A DNA stretch of 64,000 nucleotides from Oikopleura dioica (GCA_907165135.1 OU015566.1:3102501-3166500), one strand, 5' to 3'. Positions 1 through 10,861 are shown, counted from the first letter of the stretch. Numbers and translations: made by a program. Notes: generated by a model not told the origin, from the sequence alone.

Positions 1-41
1 GTACAAAGTATCATATTTGTTGGTTGTTGAAATTGATCTAG

Positions 42-1293
42 AGCGACTGGATTGAAGGGAAAGGTCGACAATTTGCTCAATTTGCCACTGACTTGGGAGG
101 AGACAATGAAGAAGAAGTATTCTGTTGGAGTCATCACTGGCTTTCAATCGCCGTTTGTAGAGATGGGCAAAGTGTTTGAGCTCAACTCTGCCTCTGTCGC
201 CGGTTTCGTCAAGTCGGGAAAAATTAAAGGGACAAAAAATTATTTGTTTTTCTTTCAGTGGTATAATTTGGACCGATCATGCGTTAAAATCATACCGAGA
301 AAAATCTGAGTGGGACATCATGAGCGATTTCGAAATGACAAATTTGCTGGATGAAGCTGTTGACGATATGTACGCCCAGTTTGAGTCGATTTTCCGAGGA
401 GGCTTTCTTGATCCTCAAGAATTGACGATTCATTACGCCCAAATTTTGCTGAACGGGTACTGGCTCGTCACAACTGATGGTGTTCTTGGTCTTATTGAAG
501 TAATTGAAAACAAAATTTTCGAGAGAAAAAAATAATAATTTTTAGTTTGTGGCATTTCTCGGCGATAAGTTTTTCTCCTGGCTTCCCTCAATTATGACCG
601 CAAACATCTACGAGCTAATCATCATCGTCGAGGAAATCATTGTCTCCATCCAAAATTTAGTCAATTTCTTCATGACAACAGATACGATCGGTGATTTCTT
701 CCCGAAGATTCATGATCTGTTCTCTGGTTTCCATCGCTTTTTCAGGTTTATATTTCTTCAGTAGCATTTTTTATTAATTTCTAAAGAAAATCTGTCCTTT
801 CTCTTATCGATTTGCAAGTTTTGGCGAAAGAAAACAACAAAAACTTCCGACAATACGGTAACTCCTTCCCTCCAACAAAATTATATAACCGTCCTTAAAG
901 GGCTTTATGGAACAGAATGTGAGCCCTTCGCGGCATTCCTCTGCCCTATTCAAACAGCTTTTCCAGCTTTGGAAGATGCGATTATTTTCATCAATGATCT
1001 TTATGAGTCGTTTTTCCTCATCGTTGTTGATTTCACCGAGCTGATCCTTGCGCGAGATTTCATCGACTTTTTGGACTCGGTTTTCGTGACCGTCACTATG
1101 ACAACTTGGATCGCCGCTTTCCCGATGAGATTTTATGAAGAAGCAATTTTAAGTATAATGGAAATTTGAATCAAGTAATATCTTGTTTCTAGAAATTCCA
1201 GCGCTTTTTGAGACAGCTACAGCAACTCCAACAGTAACAACCACTGCATCGATCGCTACAACAACAGCTTTAGCAACAACTACTGTTTTATAA
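42..1293 (+). CDS. 3' part of an unknown multi-exon gene
   Basis: I do not recognise the family. The first visible exon starts after a ctag acceptor at position 41. Further exons are at about 259-499, 546-745, 901-1152 and 1193-1293. The 46 bp introns at 213-258 and 500-545 are GT-AG and keep the frame, as does the one at 1153-1192. The join between 745 and 901 is one base out with plain GT-AG, so it is a GG-AG intron or hides a small exon. The protein is acidic and rich in aromatic and hydrophobic residues, and ends in a Thr/Ala-rich tail of about 25 residues. The stop codon TAA (1291-1293) overlaps an AATAAA poly(A) signal (1292-1297). The 5' end lies outside the window. The next gene starts about 200 bp downstream on the same strand. 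Confidence 0.55.
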
Positions 1294-1497
1294 TAAAAAT
1301 GCATTTCTCGATCTCAAAAAAATTGAGTCAAAACGAAAAATCATGACATTTTTTTGACATTTTCTAGCAAAAAAAGGAGATTTTTCCATGCAGGCAGTTG
1401 AGCAAATATCTCATGCTTGTAAAATTTAAATGACCCGCCAAAATAGCTTGAATTCGTTCATTCGCGCAGCGGAGAAAAGACAAATTCTTAGAGAAAA

Positions 1498-4400
1498 ATG
1501 CAAAAGATACGGCTTGGAAGTGGATTTCCCAGCTTAAAATTTGCGAAAAAATCGAACAGGTTCATAAAAAATCTACTAAAATTTTTCGTCATTTTACTCT
1601 TTGAAGAGCTGTTCCAGTAAAAGTTACGACTACAGATGGTTACGGAAATGCGTTCGTCTCAAACTCCACTATTCCCACTTCTCCGTCGTCTCCAGAGTTC
1701 ACAACTCTTTCAAGCGAGCAATTACGGGACATGGTCAGCCTGAGAGAGGCGATTTTCTGGCAGTTAGACTTTCTGGCAGTTAGACTTTCTGGCAAAGGCG
1801 ATTTTCTGGCACTGCCAGAAAATCTTATATGCCAGAAAATCTAATTTCCAGAAAATCGCCTCTTTTGATTTTGAATCTACAGTTAGTGATCCTTGAAGGT
1901 AAAAAAAAGGAGAGGGTTTTCGACAGTACCACCAATGTTTTCTTACACGTTTTATAAAAATTCATTGACAAAAGCCACTTTTGACCCATTTATTCAAGAT
2001 TATTGGCTGTAGATGAATTACCATAAGAATTTTTCGGCCGAAAAAAAATTTTTTGAGATAAGAACATATTCTGAAAGCCCAAGTCAAAATTAGTCGATTC
2101 CCAAATTTCTAGGGCTCAATGACGTCATTATGACGTCATTTATGATGAATAAATGTCCGAAAAGGCTCCAAATTCATGAGACTTTGGAACGCTTTTTGAG
2201 GCGGTTTTTGCTGGAAATAGATTTTTCGATTGATGGCATGTTGTTCGCCATCAAAAACTACGTAGGGACCCGAGGTTTATTTTCGAACCGACCGGTTTCA
2301 AAAATTGAACCGGTCGGTAATGGTTGATATTCAATGGTTTGATCCCGGGTCCCTACGTAGTTTTTCATGGAAAATCCAAATCCGTCGAGAAAGATAAAAT
2401 TAAAAAACGTTTTCGGCTCGAAAAAGCGTTCCAAAGACAAAATTTTCAAATCAGCCCGATGACGTCATAATGACGTCATCTGACCCTAGAATTTGGTGAT
2501 TCTGTATAACTTTTTACGGGCTTTCAGAATATACCAATATCTCAAAAAAAATTTTTTTGCCCGAAAAATTCTTATGGTAATTCATCTGTAGCAAACATAA
2601 ATCAGCTTCTTCCGGGAATTTTTGTGTTAACCCGTTAACAGGGTGGTCGATTTTGCCTACGCTTTTGCCTGTCTGTGATTGAGTGAAATCATGGATCCAT
2701 GCATACGATTTGCTACTCATTTCCACGCGTGGCCGTGAGACAGCCACGCGCCTGTTAACGGGTTAATAACCCGGTGTTATTTGCATCTGATTTCAAGTAC
2801 TTGGTCACAGTGGGCACCCACTGAGATAATGGCGCACGCTCATGCTTTTCGAAACTGAACTTGTTATAAAACTCTCCTGAAAATTCTTCCTCAGAAGGTG
2901 GTGTAATCGGTGTCATTTTCAATTTTTTTATCCGATTTTTCTTCCTCATCATTCTCCATTTTCTCAAAAAAATCAAAATCTAACTTTTCAGCTGCCTGTG
3001 AACCCGTTTGTCACTCCGAAAACAGCAAGAAATTTCAATTCCCATTTTAGCGCAGAAATCTCAATTCCCAATTCGTAGTCTTTTTTAGCGCCCTGAATAG
3101 TCGGCTTTTAGATCAAACGCTCCCGTCGAAAGGTGCAAACTCCTGCTGAAACTGCTCCGAAATGAAATTTGTGTGATAATCACCAGTTTTCGAATTTATA
3201 AAAAGATTTTATTAAAAAGAGTTTCTTGCAGAATTTCAAATAATATCCAGCCTATAAAGGCGATTTCACCACCTGAGGAAGAATTTTCTAGAGAGTTTTA
3301 TAACAAGTTCAATTTCATAAAGCATTAGCGTGCGCCATTATCTCAGTGGGTGCCCACTGTGACCAAGTACTCGAAATCAGATGCAAATAACACCGGCTGA
3401 TTAAGGCTATAACCTCTCTTTTTGCCTCTCTGGACAACGGACTTCCCTTGATCGATTTCAAAAATTAAAAAGGCTTATATACTCAAAATCTATCGTAGAT
3501 TTGAGAAATGCGATCAAAAATTATTTTTTCTTTCGAAATTTCGTTTTTACGATCATTTAAAAAACGCCATTCGGTTTTCCGAAGAATTTTACCATTACAG
3601 AGGTAGATTTTTTTCGATCAATAAATAGATTAAAGCCTTCTCTACAATCCCTATGGAAAAAATTCTCGATATCTCTTCAAATTTTCACTCTAGGGCCATG
3701 TTAGTGCTGGCACCTGAGGATAAAAATGCGCGTGGACGCGCTGCGCGGAGTGCTATCCTCCAGGCCAGAAAGAGAGCGCTGTTGGCGAGCGTGTGAGTCA
3801 AGCGATTCATCGCGCTCTGATTGGCTGCGCGGAGCTCAAGCGTCAGTCTATAAACAAAAGAGTTTTAAAAGAAGAGAGAACTATAATCCTAATTTGGACA
3901 ATTTCTTATTATTTTTTCCATAGGGATCATAGAATATGCCCTACTTAATATAATTATCGGATTTATTCTACCTCAGAACTTCCAGTTTTGCCGGAAAACC
4001 GAATGGCGATTTTTGAATGATCCTAGGGCAAAAAATTACCGATGAAAAATATTTTTTGGTTGCATTTTTGAATTCTTTAGGAGAAAACAACTATGTATGC
4101 CTTTTAAATTTTTGAAATCGACCAAGGGAAGTCCATTTTCCAGAGAGTCCAAAAGAGAGGTTATAGCCTTAACACAAAAATTCCCGGAAGAAGCTGATTT
4201 ATGTTTGCTACAGCCAATAATCTTAAAAAAAAAATGGATCAAACGTGGCTTTTGTCAATGAATTTAAAAAAATAACGTGTAAGAAAAAATTGGTGGTACT
4301 GTCGAAAACCCTCTCCGTTTTTTTACCTTCTAGGATCATTAACTGTAGATTCAAAATCAAAAGAGGCGATTTTCTGGCAGTGAGACTTTCTGGCAGTTAG

Positions 4401-5832
4401 ACTTTCTGGCAAAGGCGATTTTCTGGAAGTTAGATTTTCTGGCAGTGCCAGAAAATCGCCTTTGCCAGAAAGTCTAACTGCCAGAAAATCTAACTGCCAG
4501 AAAATCGCCTCTCTCGGTCAGCCTTGGAAAGTGCGAAAAGAAAACGGCATTTATGATTCCCGAGTTTGAAAGCTTCAATGTCGATGTCGAAATTGAGGGA
4601 GAAAAACAAACGCTACAGGTCGAAAGCGGTGTCGGAGACACGATTGTGAAGGAAGAATGGAGAGGAGAGCATGTTTGTAATGTCTTTTATCCGGCAACTG
4701 GGGGCCCTTTCAAGGTCATTATTCATACCAATGGCGGGGTTTCGCTGATGCAAGATGCCAGGAAAGGGCTTGAATAGAAAAATAAGAATAGAAGTTTCTA
4801 AGAATTCAAGACCCAATTTGAAAGATCCCAAATGCTTGCGAATCTTGGCTACTTGGTCGTTGAAGTCGGCTACAATCTGCCCCAATATGGCCAAGAACTC
4901 ATCTTTTTCCGAAAACAAATCGAGTTGGAATACTTTGAAGCCATCATCAAGCGAGCTTTGAAGCATGATAAGGCTTATGGAGATGAGGTTTGCTTCATTG
5001 GACATTCGAAGGGAGCTGATTTGGCGCTGTTTACATCTGTTTCTTGTCCGGAGCTGGTTAGTTTGACGATTTGCAGCTCAGGAAAGAGATTTTCATTGAT
5101 AAAAGAAACCTCTTTCTAGATTTTTTTCTAGAAAATTGAACATTTTTCCATAAGGCGGTTTCAATGCACCCGTTTTTACCGATTCGACTTATGGAAACCG
5201 ACGATTTCCCAACGCAGGAAATGGATTAGATTTCTTTCTCCTTTTCATCATTTAAAAAAAAAAATATCCATCAAAGGAAATCACCCCGTAAAACTCCTCG
5301 ACTTCGCCCACCAATCCGACGATGGCTTGATGCGATTAAGGGGACCCCACGGGCTCACTGGCGCAATGAGTCTCGCCTACCACTACCAAGATCACCCGCT
5401 GTACATTGCTGATAGTTTTGAATCTGGATACTACCTGAATCCAAAAGCGCTCGAAATTTCAAGAACTTATCCTTTTCCCAACCCCCGAAAGATGCTTTAT
5501 TTTATGACTCTTGATGATCCGATCGTCGCGCCGACGAGAGAAATGATGCTAGCGTTCATGAATGAGTTCACAGACCATTTGCCAAGCGGAGTGGAAGTTG
5601 AACTGCTTGAAGCTGGTCATTTATACGTTCTTCCAGATATCCCAGGTTTTATTTTTCCGCGACAATAAAAAAGAGCCCCTTAGTTTGCAACGAAGCAGTG
5701 ATGAAATTTGGCGACATCAAACTCCTGCTCGACTGGTCTTGGAATACCTCAGACGAAGATCGACTCAAAGAAGCTGCAGTTTACAGGCATGTTTGGAAAA
5801 GAATTCAACAAATGCTTTCTGATCACTTTTGA
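1498..5832 (+). CDS. BAAT / acyl-CoA thioesterase family protein, split by a transposon nest
   Basis: The family hydrolyses acyl-CoA esters or transfers the acyl group to an amino acid; its members act in peroxisomes, cytosol or mitochondria. Exons by eye: 1498-1559, 1607-1741, 4522-4761, 4825-5081, 5155-5217, 5277-5645 and 5684-5832. They sum to 1275 bases (424 aa plus stop), the usual length for this family. The N-terminal half matches the Bile_Hydr_Trans type domain. The C-terminal half is an alpha/beta hydrolase with the nucleophile elbow GHSKGAD, the acid region LDDPIVAP and the histidine in AGHLYVLPDIP. The nucleophile is Ser, as in thioesterases, rather than Cys as in mammalian BAAT. 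Introns 1560-1606 and 5646-5683 are GT-AG. Those at 4762-4824, 5082-5154 and 5218-5276 read best as GA-AG. The intron at 1742-4521 is a nested transposon with target-site duplications. Removing it by GA-AG gives 424 aa, and by GT-AG (1736-4530) about 418 aa. Both keep the frame. The family call is secure; the splicing of the large insertion is inference. Confidence 0.8.
2012..2586. mobile_element. Element B: 575 bp palindromic element inserted in the left arm of A
   Basis: It begins GATGAATTACCATAAG and ends with the reverse complement, flanked by TGTA (2008-2011 and 2587-2590). The unbroken right arm of A has the join gattattggctgtagcaaac in reverse complement, so B is an insertion. Almost the whole element is one inverted repeat. 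It includes doubled CRE-like TGACGTCAT motifs on both sides and a central pair of ACCGACCGGTT/AACCGGTCGGT motifs. Confidence 0.75.
2631..2762. mobile_element. Element C: 132 bp TTAA-flanked inverted-repeat element
   Basis: It starts CCCGTTAACAGG and ends CCTGTTAACGGG, with TTAA directly on both sides (2627-2630 and 2763-2766). A TTAA target is the hallmark of piggyBac-type elements, so this looks like a small non-autonomous relative. It is the first of three such elements lying end to end at the centre of element A. Confidence 0.7.
2767..3400. mobile_element. Element D: 634 bp TTAA-flanked long inverted-repeat element
   Basis: The left end TAACCCGGTGTTATTTGC and the right end (reverse complement TCAGCCGGTGTTATTTGC) match over more than 100 bp. 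TTAA lies on both sides (2763-2766 and 3401-3404). No long reading frame suggesting a transposase is present. Confidence 0.75.
3405..4168. mobile_element. Element E: 764 bp TTAA-flanked long inverted-repeat element
   Basis: The ends are GGCTATAACCTCTC and GAGAGGTTATAGCC, with TTAA on both sides (3401-3404 and 4169-4172). The arms match over hundreds of bases, for example CATTCGGTTTTCCG against CGGAAAACCGAATG further in. After E, the right arm of element A resumes with cacaaaaattcccgg. Confidence 0.75.
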
Positions 5833-5928
5833 TTTTGCCGAAATTTAAGAAAATAGAAATTTTATTTTTTTTTTATTTCAAGAAAAATACAATTATTGAG
5901 AAGTTTAAAAAAGAAGCAGGAGGAAAAA

Positions 5929-6976
5929 TTATTCCTCGCAGGAATAATGAACTAGTAAATATTTTTCCGAGTCTTCACAGAAGCCCTTATTCTCTTCTGG
6001 AATTAAGCCTGTTGTCAACGAGCAACTTGTTTGATCTTCGCATGCATCAGAAATCGAGCTCTTTACATCCTCCTTGTGACTGCAAACCGAAAAATGGCCC
6101 TTCGGAAAATTCCCGAGGCATTCGTGGCCATTTTGTCGCCCGAAAACGGCAGAATCGATCACGAGTTTCTTGTCGTCCTTGCAGGAGATTTTTTGTTCGA
6201 TGTCATTGTTTCCTGCATCGATGTCGCAGACGACTGCTCGTTGTTGAAATGGAGCGTTCTTTCCGTATTTGCCTTCGATCCAAGCTTGTTTTCGGGGATG
6301 AGCACGAATGTTCTTTTTGTTGTCCAGGTATGCCCAGCTGCATTGGGGGACGGTCGAGTCGAATCGGTGACAGTAGTGCCACAAGGCTAAAAAGAAGTGA
6401 AAAACTCTTTGAATTGTAAGAAACTTACTGATAAGACGAAGTCGCTCCAATCGTCGCATCAGGATCACCTGCTGCTTTGTGCATCTAGAAGATCCAGTGC
6501 TGAAAACTTGCCGGATATATACAGCGATTTTTCTCGCGAGCTGAATATGAAATCTTCTGTACATCGTTGTATTGATCAGTTCATTCCCTCCGTAGCTAGT
6601 CAAATCTGGGAATTCAATCGGGGCGATGTCGAAATCGCCGAAGCATTTTGCCGTGTCGCTTCGAAGTCGATCTTCGAGCTTTTCAAATTGGTCGTTTATA
6701 GTGTTCTTGACCGTTGTTCCTCGCATTCCTTCACTAAAAATTATGAGAAAAGGGCTTCATTAGGGAAACGAACATTGGTGCCGGCCAGTCGAAAAAGAGT
6801 TTCGCCCTCATATCGCGGATCGCAGCGAGCTCGTCGTTGAGATATTGCTCTTCCAATTTGAAGTTCTTATTGTCGATGTTCATGAAGCCTTCTTCATCAA
6901 TGAAGACCCTCTCATCAGCATTCGCGGGTCGAGAGAGTTGAGAGAAAGTCGCAAGCAAAAAGGTTGAAATTTTCAT
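5929..6976 (-). CDS. Secreted protein with a C-terminal SUEL / rhamnose-type lectin domain
   Basis: Three exons (6976-6774, 6733-6429, 6386-5929) are joined by introns of about 40 bp with GT-AG ends. The start Met opens a signal peptide (MKISTFLLATF...) with a likely cut after ANA. The middle 150 residues resemble nothing I know. The last 90 or so residues show the SUEL (Gal_lectin) pattern: an early ISC, the motif SAVFGR, a row of conserved cysteines, and the closing motif C-x4-KYLLVHYSC. Such domains bind L-rhamnose or D-galactose outside the cell. Its 3' end faces that of the thioesterase gene, with under 100 bp between the stop codons. Confidence 0.65.
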
Positions 6977-7338
6977 TTTTTTTCTTTCAGAAGAGAGTGA
7001 TGAGGAAAGAAGGTATAGGTCGTTGTTTAAATAGGCCGCTGCCACGTTGTGTCACTCAGGGGTTCGATAGAATCTAAAGACATCTCTATCGTAAAGGGAT
7101 GTTGTTATCCGAAACACGGGGGTTACGGGCCTCTGAGTGCGATTAAAGTAACCAAAAACAAAGGAACGTTACCCTCAGAATCCTTTAAACATGAATTACG
7201 AGCACGTTGCCGTGCATTTTGAGGAGGTAATTATAATTTGCAAAAAGTTCAAACTAAAAAAATGATGACAAAAGGAAATGAATTTCTAATGAGTTTTTAC
7301 TGATTAAAGTTTATTTTTTTAGAAGTCATTTTTTCTCT

Positions 7339-8105
7339 TTAATGATTGTAGACATCGATTCTGATACTTCCGACTCCAGGAGGGCTTGATCCAGTGGCGA
7401 AATTTCCGAAGAAAATCAAATCGAACTGATCGTTTATTTCAACGTCAACCTCCTCATTGCCGCAGAATTTCTGTCCTAAATATATTTCCTAGGCTTTTAA
7501 AATTTGCTTGTTTGAATACCATTTATTTCAACGAAGGCATCCTCACATGCAAAATTGGATAAGGCAACATTTCCTCTTGCTAAAAATTCGTTTGAGGGAA
7601 TTATTTCTCATAATTTTTGTACCGGAGATACGAGAGTTACTCGGATTAAGAATCGTCAAGCTACAGTCCTTTCCCGCAATGGAGGGGTCGATGAAGGACT
7701 CGTATTTGTCTCTGTTGAATGCGATTTGATTAGCAGGGAATGTAAGATGCGCGCTAGCAGGGCCATCCAACAGCGGCGATTATTATGACAAGGCAGCAGC
7801 AAAATGAGGCGCAAAATTTCGACCCGTTCGATTCTATAAAAACTTTTTTCTCGAAGTTTCGAATGACTCCTGCCTTGTTTATTTTGCTGATAAGACGAAA
7901 CCGGTTGGTTTGCGCTCTGGTTAAAATTCGAATGCGAGAACTGTTGAACTGGAGTCGGAATTGGATTCAGAGCTAGAGCTGGAGCAGGAGCTTGAGATGG
8001 CTGAAAATTGGAGCTTTGGAAGGATGGTGGAGAGCTATAAGAACTGTCCCCGTAGGTGTATGTTGAACCCCAAGGGTCTCCCTGATTTTGGCCGTAGTAC
8101 GACAT
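7339..8105 (-). CDS. Probable membrane-anchored CUB-like domain protein
   Basis: From the start at 8105 the first exon encodes a Tyr/Ser/Pro/Gln-rich stretch (MSYYGQNQGDPWGS...). It joins by a GC-AG intron to a hydrophobic segment (CLVIIIAAVG) that could be a signal anchor. Then come exons with CUB features: a first cysteine in KDCSLTILNPS, then CEDAFVEIN, FCGN, DLIFFGNF and a closing GSIRIDVYNH. The last two introns (about 7667-7627 and 7510-7465) are GT-AG and in frame. The join between the membrane segment and the CUB part is one base out of frame in my reading, so an odd intron or an assembly error lies near 7750-7775. The poly(A) signal on the minus strand is near 7310. The CUB call is by cysteine pattern only. 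Confidence 0.5.
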
Positions 8106-8448
8106 TTTGAAACTGATTGATGAAAAAAAAAAACACAATAAAGTACAAATTAGGTTCTAGAAATTATCAATTCAGAGATTTTTTCTTATTTTTTTAAACA
8201 GATGCAATTTGAATCATTATTAATAATTCTTATGCTGCATAAGTTATGCACGAGAAATGAAAAAGTGTCAAAGCGTTTTCGCTTTACTTTCACTTTTATA
8301 AAATAAGACAGAAAAAGGCGAAATTGAAAAAAATAATAGTTCATTTTCAAAATGGATTAATTTTTGATCGAGATTTATTCGACATCATATAAAGCTGGGT
8401 AGACAAGGAAAACAGTTGATTCGCTATTTTACCTTTTTCGAGAAAAAA

Positions 8449-8642
8449 ATGAAATTTTATCTTTTGGGTGTATTCCTTTGCTTTGAATGCTCGTCGCAGT
8501 TTCATGAAAACAACAGTTTTAATGATTTGAACAAAATGTACTTCAACTGCTTAGGTATAGGATATTTTGATCTCTTTTTCCTGGCGGAGAGAATTTCATT
8601 TAGACTTTTCAAAGATGAACAAAATTGCGCTGCCAAGCTTTG
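8449..8642 (+). CDS. Possible small secreted peptide gene
   Basis: A TATAAA box near 8390 is followed by an ATG at 8449 and a good signal peptide (MKFYLLGVFLCFECSSQ). A GT-AG intron at about 8555-8614 would give a peptide of about 44 residues ending NCAAKL. A later acceptor would join instead to a Cys-containing stretch around 8656. AATAAA signals lie at about 8995 and 9012. An open frame on the other strand overlaps, so the coding strand is uncertain. Confidence 0.3.
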
Positions 8643-9105
8643 AGAAAATTTGCAAGATGATTGTTGCCACGGAAATTCGACACCAGCAAAAAATGTATTT
8701 TTTCTCATTTTTCTTTTCAAATTGAGTTTGTTCCTCAGCGACAAATACATGTTAGCTGGAAGATTTGGTTGACAGAATTGAAGAAGAAGATTACAAAGAA
8801 AAAATCGATTTTCTTCAGAATTTTTATCGAGAGTAATGAATTGTGCCGCCTTGCGCCGCATTGTGCCGCCCTTTGCCGGTCTGTGCCGCAATGCGCCGCT
8901 CTGAGACCCGATTGGTTCCGGGCGGCGCTAGGCGGCGCAGAGCGGCAAGGGTCGGCAAAAGGCGGCACAATTCAGTGTATCCCTTTTTATCTTCAAATAA
9001 AGAAGAAACAATAAATGAGTCCTGTTCGTTTTGAAGAGAAATTCCATTAACAAAATTCAGCGCGAAAATCGCAGTAAAAAAGAGGGGCGCTCTCACACGT
9101 GCCAC
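8502..9105 (-). CDS. Possible secreted protein gene interrupted by a hairpin element
   Basis: On the minus strand a Met at 9105 opens a strong signal peptide (MARVRAPLFFTAIFALNF) and about 25 more residues. It then runs into the GC-rich hairpin at 8838-8973. Beyond the hairpin a second frame is open to 8502, with several cysteines (FLCNLLLQFC, SSCKFSQ). The hairpin starts with GA in this direction, so removal as a GA-AG intron is conceivable. I did not find a unique in-frame join. It competes with the plus-strand candidate at 8449. Confidence 0.3.
8838..8973. mobile_element. Small GC-rich hairpin element
   Basis: The ends GAATTGTGCCGCC and GGCGGCACAATTC are perfect inverted repeats. The inside is built from variants of TGCCGC, then their complement, so the whole 136 bp folds on itself. 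No clear target duplication is visible. Confidence 0.6.
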
Positions 9106-9559
9106 CTAGTCTACATTAGGTTTAAGCCGATTTCTCATCAAGCTGTTGGTTTTTCTTTTCTTGTTGTCGTAAAAACGCTCGGCGGAGGAAATAAAACTTT
9201 TGCTCTAGCTGTCGTCTCACGAGTGTGTGTTTTTGAAGAGCTCAAAATTAAGCGCAGATTATCAATCTTGCTTTTTTGAAGAATTATTTGATTTTTTAAA
9301 TACAGAATTTTAATAGGGACGAAAAGGAGTTACCCATTGTTCGAGACTATTTGCCGAAGTCTCTCTGTTTGAGAATGCTGCTGAAAAGATAATTACAAGC
9401 TGAATACAGTCATGTTCTTTTTTGTTGAAAATGGAAATTGAGAGATTTGATGAGGTGAAATCAAGGAAGATAAACGATAGAAGATACCGTATTTAGTTTA
9501 AAAGGCTTAGATGATAAATCCCCAATTTGAAATTGGTAATTTTCAAAGTCAAACCGTTA

Positions 9560-9835
9560 TTTTAGCCCAATATTTCGATTTAGGTCAAATATTTCAATTT
9601 TGGACAAAAATTTCGATTTTGGTCAAAAATTTAAATTTGGTCAAAAATTTCAATTTTGGTCAAAAATTTAAATTTGGTCAAAAATTTCAATTTTGGTCAA
9701 AAATTTGAATTTGGTCAAAAATTTTAATTTTGGTTAAAAATTTAAATTCTGTTCTTAATTTTCAACTCAAGTCAAAAATTAAAGCTTTAGTCAAAAATTT
9801 CAATTTGAGTCGAAAAAACAAGTTTTGGTCGAACA
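9560..9835. repeat. Degenerate AT-rich tandem repeat
   Basis: The motif TTTGGTCAAAAATTT recurs about every 18-20 bp, growing more divergent toward both ends. The region from here to 10860 holds no gene I can support. A GC hairpin (GCCCCGAGGCG / CGCCTCGGGCG) lies at about 10197-10250. Confidence 0.7.
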
Positions 9836-10861
9836 ATTCAATTCGGGTCGAAATAAGATTTTTCTTTGAAATGCCTTTTTGATCAGAAAAATGAGTCTTT
9901 ATTACGATGATGAGAAAAATAAGTCGTCATAAAATGATAATTATCGTTTCCGTCGCAGGATTGATTTCTGCTGGCAAAGTTGAAAGGTTGGAGCATTTTA
10001 TGATGATCGAGGCGCGCTCAGCTGCGAGGACGTTGTTAAATGATTCCTCCCATCTCACAATCATAAATTTTTGCCCTCTCTCTAATCAAAATTCTTACTC
10101 ATCGTAAATATCTTTTCATCATCATTTTCAATTCATTCTTAGAAGCGAAAGACTTATTTAAACGAAAACCATTTTTTTTCACAGGGCAATGCATTTGCCC
10201 CGAGGCGTGTTCCCCGCTTTCCCGGAGCTACTTTCGCCTCGGGCGCGCATTCGAACGTGAGCAACTGTTGACCTGTCAAATATTTAAAAAATTTGGCTCA
10301 TTTCAATTTCGATTTTTGAGTATTTTACAGCTCTAGACAGCGGCCTTCGTTTGCACAAAAATCTATTTGAAAGACAATTATATTTTTCTACCGTTTTTAA
10401 TCCGGCCAAAAATAACCCTTTTTTATTTCGAGATATTTAGAAGAAGCCGAAGAAAAGCAAAATCGTCAATAAAGAAAAAAACTAGAAAATAAATTATTCA
10501 TTATTTAAGTTAAAATAATTAAGGGGGTATCCTACCTTACGGATAATATTTTTCTAAAGTCACCTTCTGAGGCTTTTCTTTGAGTTTTCTAGCCGAATAC
10601 GGATATCTTATCGGTTGAAAATTTTGGCTTGAAATTTGGTCAAAAATTTTGACTCCAAATTTTTGGCATAAACTATCGATTTGTTCTGCTTATTCTTATT
10701 GAAAACTCCGAACTGTATTTCGTTACAGCAGATGAAAACAGTAAAGAAGATCAAAAGCCTAAAGACAATATTTTTCAGCGAGAAGGAAATCGTAAGATTG
10801 TGAAAGATCGAAATCGGCTCTCCTCATCATATTCTGTTGAGAGAAACGAACAACCTTGAAA

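Larger units (their letters stand above)
1742..4515. mobile_element. Element A: 2.8 kb nested palindromic transposon inside the thioesterase gene
   Basis: Terminal inverted repeats begin GAGAGAGGCGATTTTCTGG and are flanked by the perfect 9-bp duplication GGTCAGCCT (1733-1741 and 4516-4524). A 9-bp duplication is typical of MULE-type and fold-back elements. The outer arms carry several copies of a short motif GGCGATTTTCTGGCAG in both directions, then long matching arms. With inserts B-E removed, the element is one near-perfect hairpin whose centre is TTTTTGTG-TTAA-CACAAAAA. No transposase is visible, so it is non-autonomous. Confidence 0.85.

Noticed and set aside
10170-10260. GC-rich hairpin as an RNA gene
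   Set aside because: A simple stem (CCCCGAGGCG / CGCCTCGGG) without tRNA, snRNA or other known features.
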